Assembly (NCBI RefSeq): GCF_900110485.1
Contig: NZ_FODY01000005.1
Coordinates: 15,093 to 79,092, forward strand
Length of the DNA: 64,000 nucleotides
Direction of reading: 5' to 3'
From: Propionispora vibrioides
Lineage (GTDB): Bacteria > Bacillota > Negativicutes > Propionisporales > Propionisporaceae
Position 1 is the first letter of the stretch. Every line of letters begins with the position of its first letter. Under the pieces are notes generated by a model. The model ran no database searches. It saw only the letters and a list, made by a program, of their open reading frames with translations, and was not told the DNA's origin. Both the position numbers and the translations under genes were made by a program. Positions 63,128 through 64,000 of this stretch are shown piece by piece.

Positions 63128-64000
63128 TTAAAAATCTTCCCTTATAATTCCTGAGAACTCTGCATTAGAGGTACTGACCGAATGGAGCCTTACTTCATAT
63201 GCAGTTTCTCCCTTTTTTAGTGTTACCAATGTTCCGACATCTGCCTTCTCAATAACTTCAGATAGCCCGAACCCATCGATTTTAGCAGACACCTTGTCGC
63301 GAAGGGGACTACCTTCAAAAGAGATACCAATGACGCTAACTCTGACAGCACCGTCAAACAGCGTACCTGTTGTACCTCTGTTTACCATCACAATCTCTTC
63401 CTTCTTCTTTGGTACAGGTTTAGGAGGTATCGAGTTTGTAGAATTTATAGGATTCGTTGGCGTAACAGTTGGCTGATTAGATGGATTGGGTTGACTAGGC
63501 TGATTAACAATCGACTGAATGGCAACTGGCCTATTTTGTTCCTCTTTTACTGGTTTGCTACCAAAAAACCAATTCCACCACCATGGTGTGCCTGTTAATA
63601 AAACTATACCAATGATAGCAGATACTATCTCACTACGATATTCTTTAAAAAACTGTGACATCGCAACGTCCCAGCCTCTCACGGAAGGGGGTTGAACCAG
63701 ATTATTCTTTTTAAATTCAAAAAAAATGGGAACATCTCCACCTCGCGAATAAGGTGCTGGGTTATTCTGATTAAATTCAATGTAAAACTTGTCAAGCGAC
63801 TTTTTATCAGCGGACCATTTATTGCTCAAGGTATCGATTACAAAAATATCTTTTACGTCATGTAGAAACAACGACGCTTTCATTTGTATTTGTACTTTAT
63901 GCTGACCTTCGATTTTACCTAGCTTCTCTCCAGTTTTAGATATGTACTGCAATTCGCTGAATCCACCGTGAACAGGAGCATTGGGTGCTGTAGACGTAAA
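63128..64000 (-). CDS. Unknown single-span membrane protein (5' end cut by the window)
   Basis: The frame is open to the right edge with no start in view; a TTG at 63952 need not be the start. About 115 soluble residues, then one helix (IVSAIIGIVLLTGTPWWW), a Pro/Asn/Ser-rich linker (QPSQPNPSNQPTVTPTNP) and a beta-rich C-terminal domain of about 90 residues (GTLFDGAVRVSVIGISFEGS). No family recognised. Confidence 0.6.
   Translation of the reverse strand, partial: FTSTAPNAPVHGGFSELQYISKTGEKLGKIEGQHKVQIQMKASLFLHDVKDIFVIDTLSNKWSADKKSLDKFYIEFNQNNPAPYSRGGDVPIFFEFKKNNLVQPPSVRGWDVAMSQFFKEYRSEIVSAIIGIVLLTGTPWWWNWFFGSKPVKEEQNRPVAIQSIVNQPSQPNPSNQPTVTPTNPINSTNSIPPKPVPKKKEEIVMVNRGTTGTLFDGAVRVSVIGISFEGSPLRDKVSAKIDGFGLSEVIEKADVGTLVTLKKGETAYEVRLHSVSTSNAEFSGIIREDF

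Noticed and set aside
62795-63154. A 119-codon plus-strand ORF covering the tRNA half
   Set aside because: No ribosome site and it crosses a hairpin and the tRNA fragment; no family resemblance.

Overview
The window comes from an endospore-forming, anaerobic, low-GC-lineage (Firmicutes) bacterium. The evidence is a complete sigma-K gene, yyaC and ytxC homologues, a BclA-like collagen protein, three T-boxes, a ydaO-type c-di-AMP riboswitch, a glycyl-radical enzyme and a mannose-class PTS. The gene order thrS-infC-rpmI-rplT-rRNA methylase-pheS-pheT-zapA-U32-mutS2 and the codon choice suggest a Sporomusa/Pelosinus-like member of the Negativicutes. That placement is inference; no outer-membrane gene in the window tests it. 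I see no rRNA, no intact tRNA and no CRISPR array.

Layout. 1-9.5 kb: 3' end of a collagen-like spore-surface gene, sigK, yyaC, an HD hydrolase, a Na/Pi-type transporter, a zur-znuC-znuB zinc unit, a c-di-AMP-riboswitch-controlled NlpC/P60 hydrolase, a GT2 glycosyltransferase and an AroH chorismate mutase. 10-21 kb: class A PBP, a Gly/Ile-rich microprotein, a YbaB-like gene with an unknown partner, mutS2, a U32 peptidase, a phosphomutase-like metalloenzyme, a YetF-like membrane protein and zapA. 21-31 kb: the translation block pheS-pheT (T-box), a SpoU methylase, infC-rpmI-rplT (L20-type leader), thrS (T-box) and ytxC. 31-39.5 kb: a T-box-controlled Lrp regulator plus aminotransferase, small unknowns, a TPP-riboswitch-controlled CytX permease, dxs and an Fe-S aldo-keto reductase.

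39.9-54.2 kb is a carbohydrate-catabolism island on the minus strand. A LevR-type sigma-54 activator stands upstream of a textbook -24/-12 promoter. That promoter should drive PTS IIA-IIB-IIC-IID, a zinc sugar-alcohol dehydrogenase, a FGGY kinase, a DUF4428-like protein and a class II aldolase. A second unit with its own promoter encodes a NanE-like epimerase, a glycyl-radical enzyme with a Cys-Gly-Glu active site, and its radical-SAM activase. The substrate cannot be read from the sequence. This is my best candidate for an undescribed pathway.

54.4-61.1 kb is a complete type I Wadjet (JetABCD) anti-plasmid system. It is followed by gene debris, a DUF1963 gene, a short M50 protease-like ORF, the C-terminal remnant of a tyrosine recombinase and the 3' half of a tRNA gene. 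The last two look like the scar of an integrated element. The right edge cuts an unknown membrane protein.

The intergenic regions hold at least three families of short elements with terminal inverted repeats (called I, II and III here). One family I copy sits inside a family II copy. Another supplies the last codons of the SpoU methylase gene, and a family III copy lies inside the thrS T-box leader.
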